A stretch of 64,000 bases of DNA from the NCBI GenBank assembly GCA_033239525.1, contig BSYO01000013.1, forward strand, positions 10,626,501 to 10,690,500. The letters are read 5' to 3'. The notes beneath the pieces are model-generated. The model did not search any database, had not been told where the DNA came from, and worked only from the letters and a program-made list of their open reading frames with translations. The position numbers were made by a program, and so were the translations under genes. Of the stretch, positions 34,588-49,500 are shown piece by piece (the first letter of the stretch is position 1; every line of letters starts with the position of its first letter). The DNA is from Nepenthes gracilis. Taxonomy: Eukaryota > Streptophyta > Magnoliopsida > Caryophyllales > Nepenthaceae.

Positions 34588-37500
34588 TTCTAAAAAGTTA
34601 AAAGTAGTATTTACATGCACAGGCCATCATTTAACTACTCACAAGCATTGCTCATTGTCCCATCTGGCATCTGCTGTCCCCTTTCAACGCCTTTCTCAAC
34701 AAAAACAAAAATTTCTATTACACTAATAATCCCACTCATAGCCACACCATGCTTTTTTTTCCAGTTGCAATGGATGTTTCCACAATGAGACTTTGGCAGT
34801 TGTCCTACATTAGTGGGAATTTAGGAACAAAACAGTCAGGTTATTACAACCCTATTCTTAAACCAGCACACCCATGTCCCATTAAGTAGTCCTGCACATA
34901 TTTGACACTTAAAATACCAGAAATGGTTCAATGAGTAAACTTTGGATATACATTCCAGCTATAAAATATGTTCAATGACAACATAATTCTCCCAATCAAG
35001 CCAAAAAGAAAATTCACAGATTTAATCTAGCATTAACATGATGTAGCTTGACACTAGGCTACACTTGGTTTCCAACAGATTGACATAAAAATACAAGGAG
35101 AATTCGAAGAAATCAATTTCAAGTATGATAGACCAATCTGACAGAAGAAATCCACCTTACACAAGATGGCACCACTGGGATCAAGTCTTTACAGATAACA
35201 TCGAAGGTGATGTGACAGATTTAGTAATATCAACTAATATTTAGAATACTGATTTGAATCCAAGTTTACTTTTTCCATGAAACATCAGCGAATGATGGGA
35301 AGCATTGTATCTATGTGGAAACTATGAATAATTAAATAAGGTTATGCACATTTTAAAATGCAGATATAAATAACTTGATGGGCACAATGTGGTGTATGAG
35401 CTTTGTATATAGTGTTACACAAACGCTGATGAAGTGAATTCATGAATGAAAAAATCAGTATAAATATCGGTCGAGGCAATCTTGGTCTCAAATATATCAG
35501 ACAAAAGGTACCAATACCGACAAAATTTACTATCATAAGATGATAGGCAAATATTGGTCAAGATATTGCCAAATATCAGATATATCGGCCCATACATCAA
35601 ATATCATCTACTATATTATTAATATGGCAACATATCGCAATTTTGAAGTGGTATCAAAAAAATATCTCTCCTAATATCGTTAAATATAAGCCAATATTTC
35701 ATTCTAGTGGTGAGACACATGCAACATGACAAAAAAATTAACAATGACAATTGTGACAGCCTGGGTGATGAGATCTTAGAATCAATGAACACTTACAATA
35801 CACTCACACCCACAACTGCAAGGGGTAGTGGATAGTCCTCAATCTTCTTATCTCTTTTGTCTTGATTATAACATATTGAAGGAAACGTATCATCATGTTC
35901 AGCAGACATGGACAAATTCCGATCTATACATTCAGGGCTAGCTGAGTCATCACAGCCAATTGTTGATATTTCTTTAGTCAAATATGGAATCCTCTCTCTA
36001 GCCTGGAAGGGATTAGCAACCTTGTAACTTTAACATATAGGACAGGAATACTCTAGCAAATCGATTGTCAAATTCAATCACATTATCATATGAAAACACA
36101 CAAATTTACACCAAATTAACATACCTGCGGAATATCAATTTTATTGAGCACCACAATGTATGGTCTCTCAAGATAATCAGGATTGTATAATCGCAATTCC
36201 TACATTGTCAGGAATTAAAAATAAAATACAGATAACAAAGTACAGAAACTAGTCAGAAAAGAGAACACATTTTAAGCACATATTAACCAATTAGGTAAAT
36301 AATATTTGAAATCTTGAACAGCAAACAGAAAGACAACACAGTTCACAGCACATGGGTGACCATGCAGACTATTCCAACAACTTTTTCCATAACCAGGCAT
36401 AATGACAATTGTAGCTTCTTAATTTGTTTCAGCCAATCATTATGAAAGCTGACAAAATAGTGGGTCAAACTCTCAGGGAGTCCGAGTGGATAGTCATAGA
36501 AGTATCATACCAACGTATTCTGCATCGAGTGAAAAGAACGAGGTTCTACAATCAGCAGTTCCAGTCATAAAGTCCTATGAAAAGAAAGGTGTGAGACTTA
36601 CTATTTTTTTCTATTTTAGACATTATAACACTCCTTGAAGGTGAACTATGCCTAGATGATGTTTGGAGTAGAAGTGCAAGATTTAGTAGTTAGTTAAATG
36701 ACATGGGAGCATGCATATAAAGAAAACGAAAGAGTTGCAAATAATTGCTTACGATGATACTATCACTACTAAATTATTAGACTGTTTCCATTTACTTTGA
36801 TAAAGCCAACCTGCCATGCTATATTAATCACAATATTGGGTAATTAAACATGTATATTAAGTCAGCATTGCAGGAATGAGAATATCAAGATGGATGAGGG
36901 AATTACTATTAAAGGTAAGACAAGAAATGAACAAATTCATAACCATTAAGTTGAACCTATAAAAGAAAAATGATGAGAACATGACTAAGGTAGTCTGGAA
37001 TAGACCGATATTGCACAAAACCAAGTACAATGGAAGAAGTAGACTAATATAGCCAATCAAATTTAGTTAGACTTAAGGATTTGTCCACGTTGATGTTCAT
37101 GTAGTACCCCATCCCTTCTTTCCTTCTATGCCAAATTAATTGAAATTCTCATTTTTCTACCAAAGGAACAAAACAAAAAAGAACACTGTAGCCATACAAA
37201 CACAGCAAATCCGATCACAGCATAAAATCATCTTATCAATCTCAATAAGAAGCAGAACTTCATTCTATTGAACTCAAGGCCATTGGACACAATCACTATA
37301 ATGCCAATGCATAGATGAATCTGAAACAATTTAGAACAACCCATAGCATTTTGCACTTTTCAGCATATGCTTTAAATTAAAAGTTTTCAAAGCATCTTAT
37401 AATAGTGTGCTTAATAAATTAATTTGCAATCTGCAAACTCACAAAAGATACTAATAAACCTCAGCAGAGAAAGAGGTATTAGGATGACCAAGAGGCCTTG

Positions 37501-40500
37501 CTTCTTTTAAAGGCAATGGTTTTTTTTATTTGTTTTTCAGTAATAAGACTGTAGGGAATGGGATTTCCATCCCATCCATTCCATTCCCATTCTAGCATTT
37601 GGATATCCAGACGCAAGGAATGCAATGAGGGGTGTATTAATGAAAATAGTCCATGTGGCATTTTACATGGGTACAGGAGTCATACCTTGCACATAAGGTA
37701 ATTAAGTCAGAGAATTATTCTCCCCATTTAATCTCATCATTACTAGAATTTATAAAACAAATAGCTTCTTATGCACCCATGAGAATACGAAACCCATTCA
37801 AGCCAAACAAATGCTACCAAGCCTATTTTATGGGTAAAAGGTGGGGGAGGGGATGGACACCAGTGACCATCTTAGGTCTGCCAATGCTGGTCAATATGAT
37901 GAAGAGTGAATTTAACGCAGTAAATATAAGTCAAACTAGAAAACAACCCATGACAGATTTATGGAACAATAAAATATGAAAATTTTACCAAAAATGGATT
38001 AATTTCAAGTAAATAAAAATGATAGCCAACTAGGGGCAAGAATCTTCAAACAAAGCATAGACCACGTGTAGTTAGAAAAATAGTTTCCTATTTTCCATTT
38101 TTCAGTTTCTTTTTCTTTTCTACTTTTCCAATTACATAGTTTTGGTAGAAAATGTGTTCATTTAATTTTTTTAGAAATGTCCACATTTCAACATGATAAT
38201 GCTTATTAACAGCTGTAGTAATGTATCAACTATTTGATGTATGATTAGAATTGTTAATCAAACAAATTTTCTTCAATTCATCTGAAATTATTTGTTGATA
38301 GCTTGGAGAAGCTCAACTCAATAAGCTTAACAAGTAGAATCAAATTTATTTTATAAGCTTGTTTAGGAGAAGAATAAATTTTAAAAAGGCATTACTTAGT
38401 ATTTTCATATGTAAAAAACTAAATAATTGACTGAATTTATAATAGTTCGGTCATAGTTATCGAAATTCACACAAACACTATCTTATGTGCATTAGCACAT
38501 TGCATACCATATATGGCTCTTGATGATAATTTCTATGGCTTGATTCATAAAACTATTGAATCAAGCTCAAACATGATTTTAAGATTACCAGATAAATGAT
38601 TCTAGTTAAACAAAGTAACATATTATACTTATAGTCTTATCTAAGATAATTAATAATAAATCAAGTACACCTATTAATGATATATTATTTTTTAATAACA
38701 CTGATTCTTTAAATTATTAAAATTTAATTAGTTTAATTTTGTTATTAGATTAATGATGCACAAAAAAGAGTTCTAAAAATATCAAACAGGAATCTAAATA
38801 TTGATAAAAGGAGCACACTTTTTCTCTTCATATCTAAGGATTTTATGGTATTCACCGACATGTAAAAAAAATTCAGTTATGATGATTTAATATGTTACAT
38901 AAAATAATTAGATAAATTAATAATTAACTAGTGTCATATTTTATTATTTTTCAAATTAATAAGCAAATATACTAAATTAGTAACAAATATGCAAATTTTT
39001 TATTTCTTTACCTACAAAAAAAAAAAAATCACAGCTCTTACAAGAAATAGAAAATATCTTAAAATCACAGCTCTTATAGGATAGTTACAGAAAATCACTC
39101 ATTGGTATCTAAGAAACATGGGCACCAACACATTGAGAATGAATTAACTAGTGTCATATTTTAGATTTTTCAAATTAATAAGCAAATATACTAAGTTAGG
39201 GCAACCTACAAAAAAAAAAAAAAAACACACTATCTTACAATTTTTTAGAAATGAGAATACGCAACGACACACTATTTTTTAGAAATGGGAATACATTAAC
39301 TAATGTCATATTTTATCATTTTTCTAATTAATAATCAAATATACTAAATTAGTAACAAATATGCATATTTTTTATTTCTTCACCTAAAAGAATTCATAAG
39401 AAAATAATCAATTAAACTAAATATATGAGTTATGCTATAATATCTTCGATAAGTTATTATAGTAAAACAATAATAATGAAACAATTTAGCAAACTAATGT
39501 AAAATTTAATATAGCAATTTTTAACATATATCAATCTCTAACTACATTTTAACTTCATCACCTTGCATTTTATAATTATCAAAAGATACAAAATATAAGC
39601 AAAACGTTCAAGCAAAAACATGTCCAAAATGTGTCCCATACATACCTGAAAGTGTCCTAAGTGTGAAGCATGTCAGAATTTAAAAAATAATAATAATAAT
39701 ATATTGGATTTATAATTTTTTAAAAAATAAAATAAAAATGTGTCCACCACATTTTAAAACATATAAGGGAGAGTGTTAATGTTCAACATGTGTCAGATAC
39801 CAGCACTTAGCCCCAGGAGAGTGTCCGTGTTTTTTAGATTGGTGAAGGCTCAATCAGCTTCTATAAAGGGGAGATCCATACTTACTAATGTGCCCTTGAC
39901 TTGTGAAGCAGAGAAAAGGATTTAGGAGGAAATACATGTATCCTAGATGCCTTATGAGGGTGTAATCAATGGAGTTCATTTTTTAACTCCATTTTGCTGC
40001 TCAATCACTTTTGAATTAGGAGTTCATTTTTCCTAAAATGTTCAGAGGACAATTTGCAGAATATGTAACAACTACCAGAATTTCAGTTGCAATCAATGGA
40101 GTTCTTCATTGCTATTTCAAAGCAAGGCATGATATAAACAAGGGATCTTATGCCCTTTATCTCATTGTTATAGTCATGGAATATTTCTCTACAAGGACTA
40201 ACATGACTCAACTCCCTACATTCCACTTTCATCCTAAGTGCAAGAAGCATAGATTTTCCCATTTACACTTTGCTGATGATTTATTGATTGTATGTAAAGG
40301 AGATACCAGTTCTGTTGAACTTGTGAAGAAGCAACTGGAATTGTTCTCAGCAGTTTGATTTCTAAACCCCTCAAAAGTCATATCATTTTTTGAGGAATGA
40401 CAGAAAACAAGATGCTAAGTTTTGTTGAGGGACCCTTCCAATCGAGTGCTTGCAAGTAGTGCTGTCCTTTTCCAGTTTGACATTAGCTCAGTTTGAGACA

Positions 40501-43500
40501 ATTGATAAAGACATAGCTAGAATGCAACGTTGGGAGTACCGATTTTTTATTTTATGCTAGAATAGTGCAGCTGGTCAAAGCTGTTTTATTCTGCATCCAT
40601 CTCTACTGGTTACTTACCAAATAGAATCTCTACTGGGCTCAGATTTTGCTTCCTGATAATGTAGTAGAGGAGGTGGAGGCAGTATCAAGATTCCAGAACA
40701 TTTGTGTGGTCATCATACTCTCAACAGAAGAAAAAATACCAGTAGCTTGGGTTGATGGGTGCAGATCAAAGGAGCAAGGGAGCCTGGGATTACAAATGGA
40801 ATAAGGCAGATCCATTCAAGCTTGTTTGGGACATAGCTAAAAAATGAGGATAGGCTTTGGATTAGGAGGACGCACTCATATCACCTCAGAGTGTGATACC
40901 TAAACCGTGCAGGCTAAGCAGAATTCTTCATGGGCTTCAAGATCTCTTCACAAAGTGAGGGACGAGTTCAAGGAACAGTGGACATCAATCAAGGACACTG
41001 CTTGTGGGAGGAAACAAGAGGGGACAGCTTATGACTTTCAAGTTGAACATGATAAGAAAGTTCTCAGGTAGGGGTACAGGAGTTCAGCCAAGAAAGTTTT
41101 ATAGTGTGACTAGCAGCTAGAGACAAGATATTGACCACGGGCCTGATAAGGAGAGTGCAGATGGATGATCACTACAAGCTATGCAAAGATGCTGAGACAA
41201 CCAAAAGCCACATTATCTTTGAGGCCTTATTCTACAGAAGTTATTCAATGATTCTTGAGCTTACAATGCTAAGAGGCCACAGCACAGTCATGATTTGACT
41301 GGTGAAAATGATTTGGAAGATCAGTCATGAGAAGGAAAATAGGATGTTTAGAAGAGCAGCCAGGCTTCTGTTGTATAAAACATTTAGGCAGAGACATAAT
41401 TGAGAATGCATATAAATCTGATAACAATTCCAGCAGAGATCTGCACAATTGCGAAGAACACCATGCTGCTCAACTTCACGGGACTTCCTTGAAACAGTTG
41501 ATTTTCTGTCTACTTTAGTTTTTTTGATAGACATTGTAAATACATTGACCATAATCTTCCAGGACTACAGAAAGGAGTGTATTCAATTAGCAAAGTTAAA
41601 CTGAATTAACATTATATAAGAAAAAATATAATGTAATATCTTCACAGTTGGAATATCAAAAATAAACTTCGTGTTTCACTGAAAAAGCTCGATAGAAAAA
41701 CTGCAGGAGAAACTCAACCATATAAATCCAATGAATATGGTAAAAAAGTCGAATAAGGCTATATTCCCAGTCATTCAGTGAGCAATTTGTTTCAACCAAG
41801 ACCGGTCAATGGCTCACTCTGTCTTGTCTGCAATCAGAAGAGATAAGCTCTCATTCACAATCAGAAAAAGTGAAACAAAATTGCCTCTGCATCATTTGAC
41901 AATTAATACATTTTTGTCATTCTATATCAAATTAATATTAATCACTTTCCTATGAAAATTGCTTATTTCAATTATTTCTCAGAAGACGTAGGGAAAGATT
42001 GATTAATCAGCAAACTATTTTATTTTTTGGACTTCTATTCCTCATTAAAACACCAACAGATTTCAGTGTTAAGTTAAAAATATTTTTTTTATGTGAAGAG
42101 CAAGCAACCAGAGATGGAGGAATTGGGAATTGAACAAAGGACCTTCCTAGAGAAGTTGAGGAGAGATGCCAGCAGACTATTGTCTGCTTAAACAATTCAA
42201 ATTTATTAAGTCACTAATCCGTTTCAAGTCGAAACAATTTCAGATCCATTAAGTTGTTCCAAAATTTTGCAGTTTACTACCAACGAATGATGGATGTAGG
42301 AGCTTCATGTAACCGGTCAGTCTTCTACAGGTTGCTGCTAGCAATTTTGTTGATCCTCCCAGAGCATACAAAGACAAGACCACACAGAAACACAGAAAAT
42401 ATATCTAGAAAACAGACCAGCATTTTTCAGTGAAAGGAATATGTACTTCTTTCACAGTTCTGTAATCCTTGACAGGGTCCTCTGCAGCTGCATCAACAAC
42501 ATGGACTAACAGTCGAGTCCTCCTCAAATGTCTCAAGAAATTACGACCAAGACCCTGCATGTTGTGTATGGTCCAATATTAGCAACTCAAGTTCCAAATT
42601 AAGCTGTTGAAACAAGATGCACCACATAAAGTACCTTGCCCAAATGAGCCCCTTCAATAAGGCCAGGCAGATCTGCCAATGTTGCTTCAGAAGAATACAT
42701 CTCTGCACCCAAACTAGGGTCACCAGCAAGATGTCCAAGGTTAGGCATCAATGTGGTGAATGGATAATCAGCAATGTTAGGTTTTGCAAGGGTAATGGCG
42801 GCCAGTAGAGTTGATTTTCCAGCATTTGGAAGTCCCTGAAATAACAAAAAAGTCAAACTCAGCTACAACATTGGGACAGCATCCTATAAATTAATACTAT
42901 AGATTAAAATATCAAAATTGGTATGAGGGGTGACCACATCAATATCAACCATATATCAGATGTCAATAAGGCAAAAAAAAAAAAAATCCATCACAATCAC
43001 ACCAAAAGTGAATTATATACAAAAATGTGACCATCCTTTGTCATATATTTACATATTTAAAAAGTCTCAGTTAATTTTATCAAAATTAAAAGTGATATCC
43101 TTCTAGGTTATGGAAATAATAATTCACAACTTTTGATCTATCTATATTTTATATCTCTTTAAAACATATAGATTTAGGCTTCCAAGAAACAAAGCAAAAC
43201 CCCTCCAAAAATGGCCAATACATATCAATCGACAAATCACAAAAGTCTTTTTAACAGTGACATTTTGCAATTATTTATTGCCGATATTTTAATTCATGAT
43301 TCATACTTGTTAAAAAATATTATTAGAATATAATTTAAGATATATTGTGGTATATTCCTTTATAAAGGTAATTAGTATTTGTACTATAGCAATATATCAA
43401 GATAACCCTATGTGTGTGTGTGTGTGTAAAAAGTACCAAAGCAAACTATCTCTTCTTTTATTCTATAGGGTACCAAAGCAAGGCTTAAAATTGACTTTGA

Positions 43501-46500
43501 TGGAATGTCATATCTATAATGCCAATATTGACTATCACTAAACACACTATCATCCATATACTGAACAAGAAAAATATGACCAATACTAGAATGAAGATAG
43601 AACACAAAGTAGTTGACGTCATAATAAGAGAGTCTAAATTGAAACACAACTTTGTTGTACATGCCAAACCACACCCATCGGACTGTTTTAAACCATATAA
43701 ATGCTTCTTCAACCAACAAATGAATCCAAACTTCCTCTAAGCAACAAGCCCTAAAGATTGCTCACAATAAACCTCCTCCTAAAGATCACTATATAAAAAG
43801 ACGTTCTTGACGTCTAATTGATATAAAGATCAGTGATGGCAAACAGCCAACAAAATGAGAATCCTAAGAAATGTTAACTTAGCGACAAGGTAGAGATATC
43901 AGTATAGATCACCTCATATATCTGAGCACACCATTAGCCATTACATGGGCTTTCAATAGAGTTAAAGAGCCATTTGAATTAACTTTCACAGTGTATACTA
44001 ATTTAACCCAATGGGTTTTTTATCCATGGGAAGCAAAGAAACCACATCCCATGTGTGATGATGCTCCAGTGTATCCACTTTCCTCCATAACTACACGCCA
44101 AGCAAGATGAAGAATAGCAACGGATATAGATCAATATATACTAATAGAGTCAAATGCGGATACAAAAGCTCGCAAAGAAGATGAAACACCAGCATATGAT
44201 AATGTAGCAAACAATAAATACTAAGCACAATTGTGATGACCCATCCACAAAGCAATTAGAAGGTCGGAAACAATCTTATGATTAGGAACAACGGTTTCTA
44301 TGGACTAAAAAACAACTCAATAGGGTTCGGCTCAAGATCTACTCTAGGAGAGGAACCAAACATCCAACAAGGATCACCAACATAAGTCTAAGTGACAAGA
44401 AGACAATGTGGTAGATGTTACAATGTAATATGAAAAGGAGACATAACCTCATAAATTATCTCATAACAAGAATAACATCATTAGGATGGATACTAGGCAA
44501 TAGAATCGGTGAATGACACGTTGGGATAAAAGGGTTTAAACTCAAGAATTATGACATCAAAAGAAACCCAAAAACATCCAAACTCAAAAAAGAACATAAA
44601 TAGCTATTCTGAGTACAGGTAGACCCAAGGATAATTTACTGCATGGACTTGCAATTAAGTTTGGTCACTTGAGGGAAGATATCACGAACATACATCCAAC
44701 AACTATTGTCGGAAGCGGTGTAATGGATTTCCTAGAGATAAAACTTGATAAGAAACCTCTCCCTTAAGAACAAAGGGGGCATTTAATTGATAAGATAACA
44801 AGCAGTCAATGCTACCTCACTCCAAGAAATTTTTCGAACTCCCAATTAGAACGAAAGAGCTCTAGCAACTTCCATCAAAAGTCTATTATTTCTTTTCGCC
44901 ACTTCATTTTGTTGGAGAAATCGGGGTGGGATGACTCATAAATATTCTCATGGTCAAACATGAACAACGGAAAAAAAAAGTAAAAATATTCATAGGTATT
45001 ATCACTCCAAATATGTATAAATCTAGAAAATCGAGTCCTACTTTCAGTGCAAGATCATAGAAAATAGAATATAATTCAAAACGATTTTTCATCATGCATA
45101 ACGAGGTGACTTGTAACTTATTATCGACAAATGTAACAAAATAATAAAGTCTCAACTTAGACAAAACAATACAAAATCCCCCAACTTTGGAGTGAACTAA
45201 TTCAAAAGGAGCATATGCTCATGTTTAACTCAAGAGTAATGTGAGTTACAATGGTGTATAAGATACTAACAAGGTTCACATAACAAATCAGTAACAAAAC
45301 TCAGATGTGGACATAGCCTTTTCAAACTAAAAAGAAAAAAATGACCCAACCAACAATGAACTTCAAGGGGTAAAGAAGTAACCCTAGAACAAATAGTGGG
45401 AGTTGGTTTTTCCTATAATAAGCAGAGACCTCTTCACAAAGGACAACCTCTACAAACAATCCTCTTGGTGTAAGATCTGATTTCAAAATAAGTGGGAAAA
45501 AACACTTCACAACAATGATGCACCTGAGCGAATGTGCTTATGATATTAGATTTTAAAGGAAAATTCAAGTATGAAACTAAAGAGAGATGTAATGTCAGCT
45601 TTAGTAATAATTGGTGCTTGAACTGTCACTCTCTGGGATTCTGGACTGGATTGAAAACCAATTCTATGTTTCCATATTGTTTATACCATATAACTGTTTT
45701 CTTTTAATTTATTTTCAGTTTCGGTGATATTTTTCGGCTACTCAAGAAGGATTTCAGGTCCTCTGATGAAATTAAAGGGTCCACCACATGGTCAAAACAG
45801 CAGAAGTTAGCTTGATAAGAGGGGCGCACAGCACAATTGAAGAAAGACCAACCTGCCCACACAACTTACTAGCAGCTCAGAAGGTCAAGCCATTCAAATT
45901 TAAGAGCAAATAACAAAGGCAGTAGTCATTGGCGATTGAGGGACATTACCGAGGATACAAGGGAAAGGATATCAAAATATTAGGGGGGCCATAAAGTCCA
46001 AGGAAAAGACTGTTTGAAGGACCCTAATCCTTTAGGTTTCTTGATACAGGTGAAGAAGTATATGTTTAAGGAGTTGGAGCAGTCATAGCTTTCCTTCCAT
46101 CTCAACGTCAATTGTAATTTGAAGGATTGTAAGTAAGTATTTGAATCTAATTTCAAGTCTATTTCCCACTTTCTCATGTAGTACTCTCCCTCCTTACTTG
46201 CAGTCTGTCTTAGACATAGAACTTTTTGCCATATCTAATTATTTCAGTCATGATCTAAATGTGCAAAGTCATCTCATTTGAGGTACATATGAACCCATGC
46301 TTTTGATCACCTTTGCTCATACTATCTTCTGGATAGGAGTTAAACATTTTTAGACCATGAGAAAGGGGGAAATTTAAGAATGCAAAATCACAGGAAATTC
46401 CTTTAGTTGCATGCTAAGGTGGACAGATTGAATTTGGGATAGCGAACTGGCAGGGGATCTTTCTCTATACTGCCTTTGCTTGATTATCTAGAGTCCAGGC

Positions 46501-49500
46501 AAGAGGGAATGATCTAATAGCAACTGACACATACAATCGATGAACAAAGAAGGGAAGAGGGATGCAGTTCAAGTAGATAAGAAGCAGGCTACTACTTGAT
46601 CACAACAAATATTAGATCGCAAGCAAAGGAGTGGTTGGCTTGGTGCTATCATAGCCACTTTGGCAACTTAGCTGCTTTATTACACCTAGGTAGTGTACAC
46701 ACCAAGACTAATGAATCCAGTCTCCTCAATCCTCATAGGGATTCACCGCAATCCGTGTCATTTCTTGGAGATTTTGGTATATTCAACAGGCTTTGTTGGG
46801 ACCATGGCATTGCAGATTCATAGTGGAAAAGATAGCTCTCCAGTGGAGCATCATTTAAAGTCACTTATGGATGCTTTTACTTCAGTTGGTTCCCTAAATA
46901 GATCAGCTGAAACTATGTTTTTTACTTATAAAAACACATCATGAATGTGTGGGGTTGTTCTCCCCGGTATATTAGCTTTGATATCGCTTGTGGCAATTCT
47001 TTCTCCAGCACAATGTCTGGACAAAACGATTGTCTTCAGCGACAGATTCCCAAACAACCTCAGAATTGATGCTGATCAGGAGGCCGTTGTTGCTCATTAT
47101 TTTGATTTGATGTATGAAGATGTTTCACAGTTGGTGTTGCAAAGACTCAGCAATATGGTTTTGCTGGAATTGTAGGAGCTACTTCTTATTTTGCAAGGTG
47201 TCTGCTTTTGAGGCTATGTGCCAAACTTTCTTAACAGCGGAGCAAGATTCCAATAATGCAGTGATTTTAAGCCAAGCCACCCTTCATTCATGGGTCTTAA
47301 AATCCTGCCAAACCACTTATGTTTTCTGCTTATTCATTTGAGCACCAGACACCCATTCAGTTTCAGCAATAACTTACTCTGGTAAAACAAATATTTGAGT
47401 CCAGTTGATAATGCACTTGAATGCTGAAATTTACAGCTTATACTCTTATAACTCGAGATGTCCATTACTTCAGCCTTGCTAAGCCTTAATCGAGCTGAAG
47501 GTTGACAACTATGGTGAAGAGGACATCACGAAGATTTAGTTTATTAGTTTATTTTATTAGATTTGCTTCCATATAGTGTTATATCTTGGAAATTCATTAA
47601 ATTCTATAATTTTTTTAGTATGTTCTTTTCATTATTTCCTTATTATAGGTCATTATTAATAGGAAACTATATTTTACTTCTTCATTTTCTAGTTAACCAA
47701 GGAATATGTGTTTCTATATAAAGAATCTAATTTTACTGTTTGAAAAGCTATTGATAAATGGAATTATGACTATGATTGTTGCATAATTCTCCCTCTCTTT
47801 CCCTTGCTTCTCCCACTCCCCTCTTATCTGTCTCTTATTCCTCTCCTTTGTCATCCCTACTGCTTCTTCTCCAACTTCTCTCCTCCCTCATTCCTTGCAT
47901 CATATGGTCTGGTAATCCTGATGGTGAAAGGGCAAGATTCCAAAATGCTAGCTGGCCTAATGTGTTATTAGTTTCCTTATTTCTTCATGGCAATGCAGTA
48001 GTTCTCTTTTCCATTATGTTTTCAAGTTATCACAAATGTGATTAAATTGATATTTACATAATCAGTTATATTCATTATGAGATTTAGTCATTTTTAGATT
48101 CCCATGACCCATTACAAGTCCAATATGGCCTTTTCCTATTCAAGTGTGTACTTTTGACATCAGATAATGTCATTGGGTCAGTGGTCACAAGTTAAAATCC
48201 TGTTACCATACGCCTAGATTCACCTAGTGCGCAATCCTTGCATGTGAATTCATGCATCTGTAGTTTGGAATAAGCCTGGGAAATGAGGATGTGGATTTTT
48301 CATTACAAAAATTATCTTGTAATGATGGAAAGTTCTTAATGGCACAAATCCTACTAGAGGGAGCAGCTATATGAATCTTTTCTAAAATTCTACTCAAAGC
48401 ATTATACTCAAAACTATAAAGCACGAACAAATATCTTTTAATTACGCTACACTAACTTTTCCTAGGCTGCCCTACATGTTTCCTCTAACCTTAACAAAAT
48501 TACCTTTCTTAATGAGGTATCATCTACCTATGTTTTAGGCATTCAAACCATCTTAAAATTTTTTCTACAAATTGTATATTGACAGGGAAATATCAGGCAT
48601 TCAACCCTTATCAAAATTACCTTCCTTAATGAGTTTGGAAAAAGCCTAGGAAATGAGGATGCGGATTTTTCATTGCCAAAAATATCTTGTAATGATGGAA
48701 AGGTCTTAATGGCACAAATCCTACTAGAGGGAGTGGCTATATGAATTTTTTCTGAAATTCTATTCAATTTAAAGCAATATACTCAAAACTCTAAAGCACA
48801 AACAAAAATCTTTTAACTACACTACACTAACTTTTCCTAGGCTTCCCTACATGTTTCCTCTAACCTTAACAAAATTACCTTCCTTAATGAGGTATCATCT
48901 AACTATGTTTTAGGCATTCAAATCATCTTAAAATTTTTTTTCTACAAATAAGTTAATAGGGAAAAATCAGGTATTCAAACCTTAACAAAATTACCTTACT
49001 TAATAAGTTTGGAATAAGCCTAGGAAATGAGGATGCGGATTTTTCATTACCAAAAATATCTCGTAATGATGGAAAGGTCTTAATGGCACAAGTCCTACTA
49101 GAGGGAGCAGCTATATGAATCTTTTCTAAAATTCTACTCAATTCAAAGCAATATACTCAAAACTCTAAAGCACAGACAAATATCTTTTAATTACACTGCA
49201 CTAACTTTTCCTAGGCTGCCCTACATGTTTCTGCTAACCTTAACAAAATTACCTTCCTTAATGAGGTATCATCTACCTATGTTTTAGGTATTCAAACCAT
49301 CTTAAAAAATTTTTTCTACAAGTTGTAAGTTGACAGGAAAATATTAGGCATTCAAACCTTAACAAAATTACCTTCCTTGATGAGTTGGAATAAGCCTAGG
49401 AAATGAAGACGCGGATTTTTCATTACCAAAATTATCTCATAATGAAGGAAAGGTCTTAATAGCACAAATCCTACTAGAGGGAGCGGCTATATGAATCTTT

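Larger units (their letters stand above)
31294..35796 (-). other. Obg intron 9
   Basis: 4.5 kb with no recognised gene. Holds poly-T runs, ATATCGG-type repeat copies (33140-33400 and 35450-35705) and a TC/CA microsatellite. Confidence 0.8.
36200..42446 (-). other. Obg intron 7
   Basis: 6.2 kb. Holds a three-copy direct repeat (38922-39390) and an antisense LINE fragment (40038-41520). A stretch with TGTCC/GTGTC words at about 39600-39840 resembles common plant dispersed repeats. Otherwise featureless. Confidence 0.8.
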
